This document shows, in pieces, positions 55,137-64,000 of a stretch of DNA of 64,000 nt (within the stretch, counting starts at the first letter, position 1; the number at the start of each line of letters is the position of its first letter). A model generated the notes under the pieces. It was not told the DNA's origin, ran no database searches, and saw only the letters and a program-made list of their open reading frames with translations. The position numbers and the translations under genes were made by a program. Origin of the DNA: Terriglobales bacterium (GTDB lineage Bacteria > Acidobacteriota > Terriglobia > Bryobacterales > Bryobacteraceae); contig JAIXQP010000041.1 of the NCBI GenBank assembly GCA_027485675.1, positions 248,001-312,000 of the forward strand, in the 5' to 3' direction.

Positions 55137-56189
55137 TCACGGAGTGACGTTCGCCCAGTAGCCGGGACGGGCGCGAACCCGGAGTTTGGCGCCGGGCTGC
55201 ACCTGCACGGTCAGGGCGTGATAGCCGGGTTTCGGCTCTTTCGGCATGAAGCTTATCACGTATTGCGCATGGATCTCTTCGCCTAAGGCTTGAATGGCCT
55301 TTTCGAGTCCGTTCAGGCGAGTGAAGGAGAACTCGGCGCCGCCGGTGGCCTGGGCCAGTTTTTCAGTGGTCTTCTCCTTGCCGAGCCGGACCAGTTCGCC
55401 GATTCCTCCGCCGATGTTGGTGGCTTGCGCATCGGTGTGGGCGGGGATGGACTGCCCGACGGGGTCCGAAATCGGCTTCCCGGTGGGGAGGGGCAGCGGG
55501 CGGGTCTGGCGCGGTTGCTGCACCTCTTCGGGCTTGGCGAAGAAGCCGGAGCGGAAGGCGGAATAGGTGGCGGCGTAGACGGTGACGCCGGCGGTCTGCG
55601 CGGCGCGAATGACGTCGCCGAGTTTGGCTTCGCTGCCGCGGTCGCGCGTTTCCGAGATCAGGAGGAGCACCCGGCGGGAGTTGGGCCGGGCGTCGAGCAG
55701 CCGGATGGCTTCGGAGGCGCCGTCCAGCAGATGGCCCTCCTGGGGCGAGCGCGGCTCCAGGCGGGCGAAGGCCAGGGAGAGGGCATCGACGTCGCGGGTG
55801 CAGGGTTGGCGGAGGACCACGGAATCGGAGAACGAGAGCAGCCCGGCGCAGCCCCGTTCGCCGGCGACCAGCGGCTGAATCATCGCGCCGATTTGCCGGA
55901 CCTTGACGAGCGCCGCGGCGGAGAGCCCCGAGGTCTGTACGGCTACCATCAGGGACACCGGGGCTACACCTGTGCCGAAAGTATCCAGGTTGAACGGCTG
56001 GGCGACCCCGCTATCAAACACCTTGAAGTTGGCTTCGGTGAGGCCATCCACGGGGCGGCCCTTGGCGTCCTGCACCGTGACGGGCATGACGACGAGACGC
56101 ACCTGCGCCTGGAAGCCAGGATCCTGGGCGAACAGGCCGCCGGCGAAGAAGAGGGCGAAGAGAGAGCGCATCGCCCGTTTTGCTTGCAT
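55137..56189 (-). CDS. VWFA-related secreted protein, Acidobacteria type (TIGR03436-like)
   Basis: VRLVVMPVTVQDAKGRPVDGLTEANFKVFDSGVAQPFNLDTF; LLLISETRDRGSEAKLGDVIRAAQTAGVTVYAATYS. Confidence 0.9.
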   Translation of the reverse strand: MQAKRAMRSLFALFFAGGLFAQDPGFQAQVRLVVMPVTVQDAKGRPVDGLTEANFKVFDSGVAQPFNLDTFGTGVAPVSLMVAVQTSGLSAAALVKVRQIGAMIQPLVAGERGCAGLLSFSDSVVLRQPCTRDVDALSLAFARLEPRSPQEGHLLDGASEAIRLLDARPNSRRVLLLISETRDRGSEAKLGDVIRAAQTAGVTVYAATYSAFRSGFFAKPEEVQQPRQTRPLPLPTGKPISDPVGQSIPAHTDAQATNIGGGIGELVRLGKEKTTEKLAQATGGAEFSFTRLNGLEKAIQALGEEIHAQYVISFMPKEPKPGYHALTVQVQPGAKLRVRARPGYWANVTP

Positions 56190-56192
56190 GTT

Positions 56193-57161
56193 TTAGACCG
56201 GATCTCCGTCGTTGTGCGGCGCGAGTTGGTCGAGGATCGCCGTCTTCTCCGGCTTCTTGTACCGTTCGACCTTCGAGCCGATGGGGCCTTTGGCGGTGCG
56301 GGAGAGGAGCGTCGAGATCTCCTGGCGGTTCATCTTCTGGAAGGTCTTGACGGTGAGCACGTTCTCTTCGAGCTGCTGCACGGTCTCGACGCCGGAGACG
56401 AGCGTATCCACATCGTGGCTCAGGGTGTAGCGGAGGCACTCGGCGATGGTGGCGATCTTCGCCTTGGTGATCTCGCCAATCGCATTCGACTTCATCGCCA
56501 GCAGGCCGAGCCCCTTGGCGCGGACCTTCGGCAGGACGTTCTGGATGAAGCTGAGGTAGTGCGGGTCAATGAGATTCACCGGATGCTGCACCGTCTCCCA
56601 GCCGTCGAAACCTTTGAGCAGCGCCTGGTGCACTTCCGGATCGTGGTGGCCGGTGAAGCCGATGTGGCGCACCATGCCCTTCTTCTTGGCTTCAACGAAT
56701 GCTTCGAGTGAGCCGCCCGACCCGAAGATCTTCTCCACTTCGTCCATGCGGGCGACTTCATGGCAGCACCACAGATCGAGGTAGTCCGTGTTCATGCGCT
56801 TGAGGGTCATTTCGAGCTGACCCATCGCCGACTTCTTGTCGCGCAGCTCCGCCTTCGACATCAAGAGGACTTTCTGGCGCAGACCGCCCGTGAGCGCCTT
56901 GCCGTAGACCTCATCCGACTTGCCGTTGTGGTACTTGGCGGCGGAATCGAACATGACGACGCCGAGGTCGATGGCGCGGCGAATGATCTTGATGCCTTCC
57001 TCTTCCCCTTTCACGGCCATGTGGTAGCCGCCGAGAGTGAACTTGGAAACTTTGAGGCCGGACTTGCCCAGCGTGGCCATGGGCATGGGGGCATCAGCCA
57101 GAGCGGTGACGGATGTGCCGAGGGCAGCGGCCGTAGTGTGAAGAAAATCGCGACGGTCCAT
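56193..57161 (-). CDS. Aldo/keto reductase family protein
   Basis: MDRRDFLHTTAAALG leader; VMFDSAAKYHNGKSDEVYGKAL; LDLWCCHEVARMDEVEKIF; IGFTGHHDPEVH. Confidence 0.93.
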   Translation of the reverse strand: MDRRDFLHTTAAALGTSVTALADAPMPMATLGKSGLKVSKFTLGGYHMAVKGEEEGIKIIRRAIDLGVVMFDSAAKYHNGKSDEVYGKALTGGLRQKVLLMSKAELRDKKSAMGQLEMTLKRMNTDYLDLWCCHEVARMDEVEKIFGSGGSLEAFVEAKKKGMVRHIGFTGHHDPEVHQALLKGFDGWETVQHPVNLIDPHYLSFIQNVLPKVRAKGLGLLAMKSNAIGEITKAKIATIAECLRYTLSHDVDTLVSGVETVQQLEENVLTVKTFQKMNRQEISTLLSRTAKGPIGSKVERYKKPEKTAILDQLAPHNDGDPV

Positions 57162-57171
57162 GGGGGGCTCC

Positions 57172-57792
57172 TTAGGGAACGATGGTGACTCGTTTTATTG
57201 TATCGAGGCGGGGCCAGGTGCGTTCGAAGTAGGCGTTGCCTTCCTGCTGCGCCAGCTTGGGATCGGGACCGGGGCCGCGCGGCGCAATGTCGCCGTAGAC
57301 GAAGGCCAACTGATCGAGGACCTCGATGCCTTCGGTGACCTGGCCGAACGGGGCGAAGCCCTGGCTATCGAGCGCGGTGTTGTCGCGGAGGTTGAAGAAG
57401 AGCTGCGTCGAACGGGTGTTGGGGCCGCGCGTGGCGAACGTGAGGGTGCCGCGGACGTTGCGCTCCTTCACCGGATCGTCGACGATCTCGCGGGCCGACC
57501 AGAGGCGGTTCACCTTGGGGTCCTTATGGATGCCCCACTGGGCGACGAAGCCGCGGACCACGCGGAAGAACTTCTGCTCGTCGTAGAACTTCTCCTGGAC
57601 GAGCTCGTAGAACCGGTCGGCGCCGAGCGGGGCCCAGTCGCGGTGCACCGTCACGACAATGTCGCCTTTCGAAGTCTCAAACTTTGCTTTGAACTGTTCC
57701 GGCGCGCGGACCGGCTCTTTGGGTTTTTCGGCCACTTTGGCCGGGCCGCAAGCGGCGAGCAGAACAAGGGCGAGAAGCCAACTATTTCGCAT
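57172..57792 (-). CDS. Peptidyl-prolyl cis-trans isomerase, cyclophilin type, lipoprotein
   Basis: Lipobox LVLLAACG; GDIVVTVHRDWAPLGADRFYELV; GTLTFATRGPNTRSTQLFFNLRDNTALDSQGFAPFGQVTEG. Confidence 0.93.
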   Translation of the reverse strand: MRNSWLLALVLLAACGPAKVAEKPKEPVRAPEQFKAKFETSKGDIVVTVHRDWAPLGADRFYELVQEKFYDEQKFFRVVRGFVAQWGIHKDPKVNRLWSAREIVDDPVKERNVRGTLTFATRGPNTRSTQLFFNLRDNTALDSQGFAPFGQVTEGIEVLDQLAFVYGDIAPRGPGPDPKLAQQEGNAYFERTWPRLDTIKRVTIVP

Positions 57793-60280
57793 CGCGCCAA
57801 TTGTCCCCCACTCCGGTGTCGACGACAAGCGGAACGGCGAACTGCCGCACGGATTCCATTTCGTGTTTCACGAGGCGCGTCAGCGTCAGCACCTCGTCCG
57901 GCGGCGCTTCGAAGACAAGTTCGTCGTGCACCTGCAGGATCATCCGGGCTTCGAGTTTCTGCTCGGCGAGCAGCTGGTGAATGCGGATCATCGCCAGCTT
58001 GATGAGATCGGCGGCCGACCCTTGCAGCGGGGTGTTGACGGCCGTCCGCTCGGCAAAGGAGCGAGCGTTCGGGTTGCGGCTGTCCATATCCGGAATCGGC
58101 CGCCGGCGGCCGAAGAGCGTTTCGGCGTAGCCTTTGGCGCGGACCTCCGCAATGGTCGTTTCGATGAAGGTCTTGACGCCCGAGTAGCGAGCGAAGTAGG
58201 CCTTGATGTACTTTTCGGCTTCGTGCTTGGGGATGCCCAGCGCCGATGCCAGACCGAAGGCCGTCTGTCCGTAGACGATGCCGAAGTTGACGGCCTTGGC
58301 GCCGCGGCGCATCTCCGGCGTGACGAAGGCCGCGTTGACGCCGAAGACTTCGGCGGCGGTGCGGGTGTGGATGTCCTCGCCGTGTTGGAAGGCGTCCACC
58401 AGCACCGGGTCGCCGGACATGTGGGCGAGCAGCCGGAGTTCAATCTGCGAGTAGTCGGCGACGACCAGCTTCCAGCCGGGCGGGGGAATGAAGGCGGCGC
58501 GGATCTCGCGGCCGAGCTCCGTGCGGACGGGAATATTCTGCAGGTTCGGGTTCGAACTCGACAGGCGGCCGGTGGCGGCGCCGGTTTGTTGGAAGGTGGT
58601 GTGGACGCGGCCGGTTTCAGGGCGGATCAGCGCGGGGAGGGCGTCGACGTAGGTGCCCTTCAGCTTCACGAGACCGCGGTACTCGAGCACCTGCGCGGCA
58701 ATGGGGTGGGCGAGGCCTTCGAGCACGTCGGCGGCCGTGGAGATCTGCTTCTTGCCGCCTTTGGTGGGGGCCGGAAGGTTGAGATCTTCAAAGAGAACTT
58801 TGCCGAGCTGCTGCGGCGAATTGATGTTGAACTCGCGCCCGGCCAAGCCGTGGATCTCCTTCGTCAGCGCTTGGATGGCGGTATCCATCTTGGCGGACAT
58901 GACGGCCAGTTGCTGCGGTTCGATAAGTACGCCGACGCGCTCCATGGCGGCCAGCACAGGGACGAGCGGCAGGTCGATGGATTCGTAGATTTCGCGGGCG
59001 CCGATCTTATCGATTTCGGGGCCGAGTTTTTCGGCGAGGCGGAGGGTGAGGTCGGCGCGCTGGTCGGCGCGGGCGCCGGGCTTCTGGTGGAGATGCACTT
59101 CGCAGAGCGCATCGAAGGCGGCGTTGCCGGAATCGGCGGTGAGGAGGAAGGCTTCAAGCAGGAGGTCGCGGGTGAGGTGGCGGGCGCCGGGGTCGGCGGC
59201 GTAGAGGGCCTTGAGGTCGTGGGCGATCTTCGGGGTGTCCGATTGGAGGAAAGAGAGCGAGGGGCAGGCGCGGGCCACGCCGGGCGCGCGGGCGACGCCG
59301 AGTTGACCATCGAACAGCGCGACCCCGACCGGACCGGGGCCGGCCCAGGCGGGAAGCTCTTCGGCGGAGATGGCGGCGTAGTCTTCGTCGATCTTTTCGG
59401 GTTCGGGGGCCAGATCGCGGAGGAAGGAGAAGAACTCCATCTCGCGGTAGAAGGCTTCGAGCGCCGGCCGGTCCGGATCGACCATCGCAAGTGATACGAG
59501 TTGCAGGTCGAGCGGCACCTCGCAGTGGATGGTGGCCAGGCGCTTCGACAGCTCGACCTGTTCGCGATGGGTGGTGAGCGCTTCGCGATAGGCCTTCTTG
59601 GTCAGGTTGGGGCCTTCGGCGAGCAGGTTGTCGAGCGTTCCGTACTGTTCGAGCAGGGCGACGGCGCCCTTGTCGCCAATGCCCGGGGCGCCGGGGATGT
59701 TGTCGACCGCATCGCCTTTGAGCGCGAGCAGGTCGGCCACCTGCTCCGGCCAGACCCCCATGAACTCCTTCACTTTGTCCCGGTCGTAGATCGTGTCGTC
59801 TTTGGCTGGGTTCAGCATGGAGATGCCGGGGCCGACGAGCTGCAGCATGTCTTTGTCCGAGGAGACGATGACGACTTCCAGGCCCGCCGCCTGCGCGCGC
59901 TTGGCTAGCGTGCCGATGACGTCGTCGGCTTCGAAGCTGTCGAACTCGAGCACCGGGATGCGGAGGGATTCGAGCAGCCGCTTGACGAGCGGAACCTGGG
60001 CGATGAGGTCGGGGGGCGTTTCGGTGCGGTTGGCTTTGTAGGCGGCGAACTCGGTTTCGCGGAAGGTGGGGCCGAGCGACTCGTAGACGGCGGCGAGGTA
60101 GTCGGGCTTATACTTTTCCCGCAGCTTCTTCAACATGTTGTGAAAGATGAAGACGGCTTCGGTGGGTACGCCGGCGGAGGTCCGCATGGGCGGTGCGTTC
60201 ATGCGCATGCGGGCGTAATAGGCGCGGAAGATGTAGCCGAAGGAGTCGATCAGGAAGAGGCGCGGCATCGCCTCCAGCAT
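57782..60280 (-). CDS. polA: DNA polymerase I
   Basis: N-terminal 5'-nuclease; polymerase motifs DYSQIELRLLAHMSGD, RRGAKAVNFGIVYGQTAFGLA and LQVHDELVFEAP. Confidence 0.96.
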   Translation of the reverse strand: MLEAMPRLFLIDSFGYIFRAYYARMRMNAPPMRTSAGVPTEAVFIFHNMLKKLREKYKPDYLAAVYESLGPTFRETEFAAYKANRTETPPDLIAQVPLVKRLLESLRIPVLEFDSFEADDVIGTLAKRAQAAGLEVVIVSSDKDMLQLVGPGISMLNPAKDDTIYDRDKVKEFMGVWPEQVADLLALKGDAVDNIPGAPGIGDKGAVALLEQYGTLDNLLAEGPNLTKKAYREALTTHREQVELSKRLATIHCEVPLDLQLVSLAMVDPDRPALEAFYREMEFFSFLRDLAPEPEKIDEDYAAISAEELPAWAGPGPVGVALFDGQLGVARAPGVARACPSLSFLQSDTPKIAHDLKALYAADPGARHLTRDLLLEAFLLTADSGNAAFDALCEVHLHQKPGARADQRADLTLRLAEKLGPEIDKIGAREIYESIDLPLVPVLAAMERVGVLIEPQQLAVMSAKMDTAIQALTKEIHGLAGREFNINSPQQLGKVLFEDLNLPAPTKGGKKQISTAADVLEGLAHPIAAQVLEYRGLVKLKGTYVDALPALIRPETGRVHTTFQQTGAATGRLSSSNPNLQNIPVRTELGREIRAAFIPPPGWKLVVADYSQIELRLLAHMSGDPVLVDAFQHGEDIHTRTAAEVFGVNAAFVTPEMRRGAKAVNFGIVYGQTAFGLASALGIPKHEAEKYIKAYFARYSGVKTFIETTIAEVRAKGYAETLFGRRRPIPDMDSRNPNARSFAERTAVNTPLQGSAADLIKLAMIRIHQLLAEQKLEARMILQVHDELVFEAPPDEVLTLTRLVKHEMESVRQFAVPLVVDTGVGDNWRDAK

Positions 60281-60368
60281 ACTCGATTGTGTCCGGATCG
60301 CCTCACGTGTTGTTGAATAGACACACTTTTTGGCCCCTAACTATTTTACTTTCAATTGATTACCATTT

Positions 60369-61274
60369 TTGGTATTCTTCGGTTTGCGCTTCGAAACTAC
60401 GGTTGCACAGCCAGTATCGGCACAGGGAGTGGGGCTCCACAGCGGGGTTCCTGTCACGATAACGATTCAGCCGGCCCCCGTGGGCACCGGCATCGTATTT
60501 CGACGAACCGACCTATCGAACTTCGAACTGCCCGCCAGTTGGCGGCATGTGGCGCGGGTTTCCTACGCCACCAGCCTGATGCGGCAGGGCGTGCTGATCT
60601 CGACGACGGAGCACCTGTTGAGCGTGTTGTACTCGATGGGCGTCGATAATGCCTACATCGATATCGACAACCTGGAAGTGCCGATTCTGGACGGGTCCGG
60701 GTTGCCGTTTGTGAAGTTGCTCGAACAGGCGGGCCTGCAGACGTACAAGAAGCGCCGGAAGTATTTGCGAATCGTGAAGCCGGTGACGGTGGAGCAGGGC
60801 AATAAACGGATCTCGATCCTGCCGGCAGATTCCTTTCTGCTTTCCTGCGACATTTATTTCGATCATCCGCTCGTGGGGCGCCAGTCGATGGAGCTTGAGT
60901 TAACGCCCGAACGCTACGCCGATGAGATTGCGGCGGCGCGCACGTTTGGATTCGAATATGAGCTCGATCAGATGCGGAATATGGGTCTGATCCGCGGGGC
61001 GGACCTGACCAACGCGGTTTGTTTTGATCGGGAGAAGGTGTTGAATCCGGGCGGGTTGCGGTTTCCGGACGAGCCCTGCCGCCACAAGATCCTGGATTTG
61101 ATTGGCGACCTGGCGCTGATTGGCCGTCCGTTGCTGGGCCATGTGATCGCCGAGCGGGCGGGACATGCGATGCATGCGGCGCTGGTGGCCCGGATCATGC
61201 AGGACAGCTCTTTGTACGAGACCATTACCTTTGACCAATTGGCGTCCCGCGTGACGCACGCTCTGGTTGGCTAG
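60369..61274 (+). CDS. lpxC: UDP-3-O-acyl-N-acetylglucosamine deacetylase
   Basis: GVGLHSGVPVTITIQPAPVGTGIVFRR; TTEHLLSVLYSMGVDNAYI; DLIGDLALIGRPLLGHVIAERAGHAMHAALV. TTG start at 60369 or 60384. Confidence 0.96.
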   Translation: MVFFGLRFETTVAQPVSAQGVGLHSGVPVTITIQPAPVGTGIVFRRTDLSNFELPASWRHVARVSYATSLMRQGVLISTTEHLLSVLYSMGVDNAYIDIDNLEVPILDGSGLPFVKLLEQAGLQTYKKRRKYLRIVKPVTVEQGNKRISILPADSFLLSCDIYFDHPLVGRQSMELELTPERYADEIAAARTFGFEYELDQMRNMGLIRGADLTNAVCFDREKVLNPGGLRFPDEPCRHKILDLIGDLALIGRPLLGHVIAERAGHAMHAALVARIMQDSSLYETITFDQLASRVTHALVG

Positions 61275-61277
61275 GCC

Positions 61278-61787
61278 GTGTTTCGGCACATTCCTAACAT
61301 TCTGACGGTCTTGCGGCTGATCGGAACGGGTCCGGTTGTCTGGCTTATCCTGGAGCGGGAGTTTTATTGGGCGCTGGGGGTCTCGTTTCTGATCGCGGTG
61401 ACGGACAGCATTGACGGCTGGATGGCGCGGAAGTGGAAGCTCGAATCGCGCTTTGGCGCGTTGATGGACCCCGTGGCGGATAAGCTGCTGGTGGGGAGCG
61501 GATTCGTGGCGCTTTGGTATGTCGAGGCGATGCCGCTGTGGCTGGTGGGGATGGCTTTGGGCCGGGATTTGGCGATCGTGCTGGCGGCGATGGTGCTGAA
61601 CCGGTGGAAGGGCGTGCGCGATTTTCCACCTTCTCGATTAGGAAAGGCCAATACATTTATTTTGATGTGTACCGTAGCCGCGGTATTTCTAGACTTTTAC
61701 CCCAGCGTTTTCTTTGGGATGAGCGCTTTTATCATCCTCCTCAGCGGAGCGCGCTACGCTTACTTGGGAATTCAGGCCGCAAAATGA
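61278..61787 (+). CDS. pgsA: CDP-alcohol phosphatidyltransferase (PgsA-like)
   Basis: DSIDGWMARKWKLESRFGALMDPVADK matches the DGx2ARx8Gx3Dx3D motif. Confidence 0.88.
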   Translation: MFRHIPNILTVLRLIGTGPVVWLILEREFYWALGVSFLIAVTDSIDGWMARKWKLESRFGALMDPVADKLLVGSGFVALWYVEAMPLWLVGMALGRDLAIVLAAMVLNRWKGVRDFPPSRLGKANTFILMCTVAAVFLDFYPSVFFGMSAFIILLSGARYAYLGIQAAK

Positions 61788-61788
61788 A

Positions 61789-61823
61789 TTGACGAGGGCC
61801 CACCCTGGAGCTAGGCTATAAAT
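61789..61823 (+). promoter_or_regulatory. Possible sigma70-like promoter upstream of 61840
   Basis: TTGACG with TAGGCT at 17-bp spacing, overlapping TATAAAT. Confidence 0.3.
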
Positions 61824-61839
61824 AGGTAGGTCTCCCGCT

Positions 61840-62397
61840 ATGCGCTACACGCCTTCGAAGCAGTATTTGTGGGCCGGACTGGTTGCTGCCGGTTTGGCGG
61901 TGATCTCCGCGGTTTTCGCGACGGAGTGGACCATTGCGCTGGTGGCGTCGATTCTCTTTCTGATCAGCGCGATCGCGGTTTTGTTATTGGCCTTTCGGCC
62001 GGCGATTGAGATTCAGGAACAACGGCTGCTCGTCGGCGAGCGTTCGATTCCGTGGGCGGAAGTGGCGCGGGTAGACCGGACGGGATGGATTTCTCCGCTG
62101 ATCGTCAACTTGACCCTGGTGAACGAAGAGAAGATTCTCATCGTTTTCCCGGGCGATCTCGACTCCTCGAACTCGCTTCTGCGGCACCTGCGCCGGAATG
62201 CTCGGGAAGCTTTGATTGACGGCATTCCGCACCGGCAGTTCTGGGGCGATGCTTTGCCGCCGGCGGAGACGCCGAAGCAACTGACGGCTCCGAAGGTTCA
62301 ACTGCTGCGGAGTGAGGATGAAGCCGAGGTGGAGCGTCTCTACCAGCTTCTGAAGACCGTGGGCCATCTCGACACCCGTCAGCAGGACGAGAAGTAG
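61840..62397 (+). CDS. Two-TM membrane protein, PH-like domain, hypothetical
   Basis: Two adjacent TMs, then IEIQEQRLLVGERSIPWAEVARVDRTG. Confidence 0.7.
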   Translation: MRYTPSKQYLWAGLVAAGLAVISAVFATEWTIALVASILFLISAIAVLLLAFRPAIEIQEQRLLVGERSIPWAEVARVDRTGWISPLIVNLTLVNEEKILIVFPGDLDSSNSLLRHLRRNAREALIDGIPHRQFWGDALPPAETPKQLTAPKVQLLRSEDEAEVERLYQLLKTVGHLDTRQQDEK

Positions 62398-62400
62398 CAT

Positions 62401-62991
62401 TTGTTTCGCCGAGGGCGCCGTTGGTGGTTGTTGGCTGCCTTTGCGGTCGGCCTGATCGTATTCCGCGCCCAATGGTTGCCATCTGTGGCGTGGTTCCTCG
62501 TGCAGTCCGAGGCGCCGCGCAAGGCGGACGCGATCTTTGTGCTCGGTGGCGACCATTACGGCGAACGCATCGTGCATGCGGGAGAGTTGGCGCGGCAAGG
62601 CTATGCCCCGAAGGTTTATGTCAGCGGGCCGGCGGGCATCTTTGACCACTACGAGAGCGAGTTGGCGATCGAGTTCGCCCAGCGCCGCGGGTATACGGAT
62701 GTGCAGTTTGTGCCCCTCGAGAACAACTGCAAATCGACGCGCGACGAAGCCGAACGATACATGCCGGAGTTCCGGCGTTTGGGCTTCCGGCGTGTTCTGG
62801 TGGTGACGAGCAATTTCCACACCCGGCGCGCCGGCCGGATTCTACGGGCGGTGGCTGCCGATCCCGAGATCCACATGATCGCGGCCGCGGCGCGGGAGTT
62901 TCACCCGGAAGATTGGTGGCATCGCCGGCAGGACCAGAAGAATCTCTTCATGGAATGGTCGAAGACGTTTGCCAACTGGATAGGGATGTAG
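62401..62991 (+). CDS. YdcF/ElyC/SanA family (DUF218) protein
   Basis: ADAIFVLGGDHYGERIVHAGELARQGYAPKVYVSG; NCKSTRDEAERYMPEF; RVLVVTSNFHTRRAGRI. TTG start. Confidence 0.88.
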   Translation: MFRRGRRWWLLAAFAVGLIVFRAQWLPSVAWFLVQSEAPRKADAIFVLGGDHYGERIVHAGELARQGYAPKVYVSGPAGIFDHYESELAIEFAQRRGYTDVQFVPLENNCKSTRDEAERYMPEFRRLGFRRVLVVTSNFHTRRAGRILRAVAADPEIHMIAAAAREFHPEDWWHRRQDQKNLFMEWSKTFANWIGM

Positions 62992-62995
62992 CCTA

Positions 62996-64000
62996 GTGTT
63001 GCACGCGATCCGCTTCCTTTGGCCCTACCTGGACCGCCACCGGCGGCAGTTGCTGCTCGGTCTGGGGGCGCTGGTGTTGAACGCCTTGTTTGGCGCCACG
63101 CTGCCGCTAATGATTCGCCGGGGGATCGACTCGATCAGCGCCGTCGAGCCGTGGGGTGTTACGGTATCGGCCGCAGCGGCCCTGCTAGGGCTCGCCCTCG
63201 CTAAAGGGTTTTTCCAGTACTGGAAACGCTGGATTCTGATCGGCGTCTCCCGCGATCTGGAGTACGACCTCCGGAATGATGTCCTGGCGCATCTGGTGGT
63301 GGTGAGCCGGGATTTTTACGCCCGCTTCCCCACGGGCGACATTATGGCACGGTCCACCAACGATTTGAACGCCGTGCGGATGATGGCGGGCCCGGGCCTG
63401 ATGTACTGCGGCGAAACCGTGCTGATCTTTTTTCTCGCGTTCGCGGTGATGGTGAGCGTCGATCCGGTATTGACGGTGGCGGCCTTGGCGCCGGCGCCGG
63501 TTATCAGCCTACTGGTCGTTTTCTATGGACGGCGGATCCACACCCGTTTTGAAGAGATCCAGACCGTGTTTTCGACCATCTCGAGCCGGGTGCAGGAGTC
63601 GATTGCCGGCATGCGGTTGCTGCGCGCCTACGGGCAAGGGGAGGCTGAACGGGTTCGCTTCGAGGAGCTCAATCAGGACTACATTCGCCGCAACCTGGAT
63701 CTGGTGCGGACCACGGGGGTGTTTGAGCCGCTGCTCCACGCTTTGAGCGGCATCGCCTTTCTGATTGTTCTGTGGGTGGGCGGGGTGCGGGTGCTTGACG
63801 GCAGCATCTCGCTCGGCAGCTTCGTCATGTTCCAGACCTATGTCGGCATGTTGATCTGGCCGATGATCGCGATGGGTTGGGTGATCAATCTGCTGCAGCG
63901 CGGCACGGCCTCGCTCGAACGGATTCGGGAGATGCTCGATATGGCGCCCTCGATTGCGGCGCCCGCGCGGCCGCGTCCGATGCCTGAGTTGTTGGCGGGG
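62996..64000 (+). CDS. ABC exporter transmembrane domain (MdlB/MsbA-like), truncated by window end
   Basis: GTG start; VLHAIRFLWPYLDRHRRQLLLGLGALVLNALFGATLPLMIRRGIDSI…DFYARFPTGDIMARSTNDLNAVRMM. Frame open to the window end. Confidence 0.88.
   Translation, partial: MLHAIRFLWPYLDRHRRQLLLGLGALVLNALFGATLPLMIRRGIDSISAVEPWGVTVSAAAALLGLALAKGFFQYWKRWILIGVSRDLEYDLRNDVLAHLVVVSRDFYARFPTGDIMARSTNDLNAVRMMAGPGLMYCGETVLIFFLAFAVMVSVDPVLTVAALAPAPVISLLVVFYGRRIHTRFEEIQTVFSTISSRVQESIAGMRLLRAYGQGEAERVRFEELNQDYIRRNLDLVRTTGVFEPLLHALSGIAFLIVLWVGGVRVLDGSISLGSFVMFQTYVGMLIWPMIAMGWVINLLQRGTASLERIREMLDMAPSIAAPARPRPMPELLAG

Noticed and set aside
57659-59494. 611-aa plus-strand ORF
   Set aside because: Antisense to polA, Gly/Asp/Glu-rich shadow frame.
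60281-60368. AT-rich polA-lpxC divergent spacer as a promoter pair
   Set aside because: It very likely holds promoters, but I could not identify a -35/-10 pair with acceptable spacing, so none is called.
1-64000. CRISPR arrays, tRNA or rRNA genes
   Set aside because: No regularly spaced repeats and no recognisable tRNA or rRNA sequence were seen on reading; a tRNAscan or Infernal run would be decisive.

Overview
This is a gene-dense, high-GC bacterial chromosomal window. It is probably from Acidobacteriota, Bryobacterales/Solibacter-like: the M12A-type protease ends in a TIGR03437-like ('Solibacter C-terminal') domain, and there are a VWFA-related secreted protein, DUF1549/DUF1553 + DUF1501 pairs, and a subtilase with LWGD repeats. 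I support about 55 protein-coding genes. The housekeeping core is rpsO, pnp, polA, lpxC and a pgsA-type synthase. The accessory content is hydrolases, two toxin-antitoxin-type modules, a frameshifted transposase remnant, a degenerate ModBC-like transporter and a methyltransferase/glycosyltransferase fusion. I saw no tRNA, rRNA or CRISPR array. The most interesting signal is a tiny ORF just after the pnp terminator (48415-48591). It reads through an in-frame TGA (…RFVLPKMGVPT-U-MSGCDVE…), and an 8-bp hairpin with a GUC apical loop starts 12 nt after that TGA, placing the loop 20 nt downstream. This geometry fits a bacterial SECIS element, so it is a candidate small membrane selenoprotein. Other notable signals: a gene-strand-independent GC-skew sign switch across about 18-30 kb; a nested palindromic operator upstream of vapBC; ABC and beta-lactamase-fold proteins that have lost catalytic motifs; and several divergent gene pairs whose start codons overlap. 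All family calls come from reading motifs by eye, with no database search.
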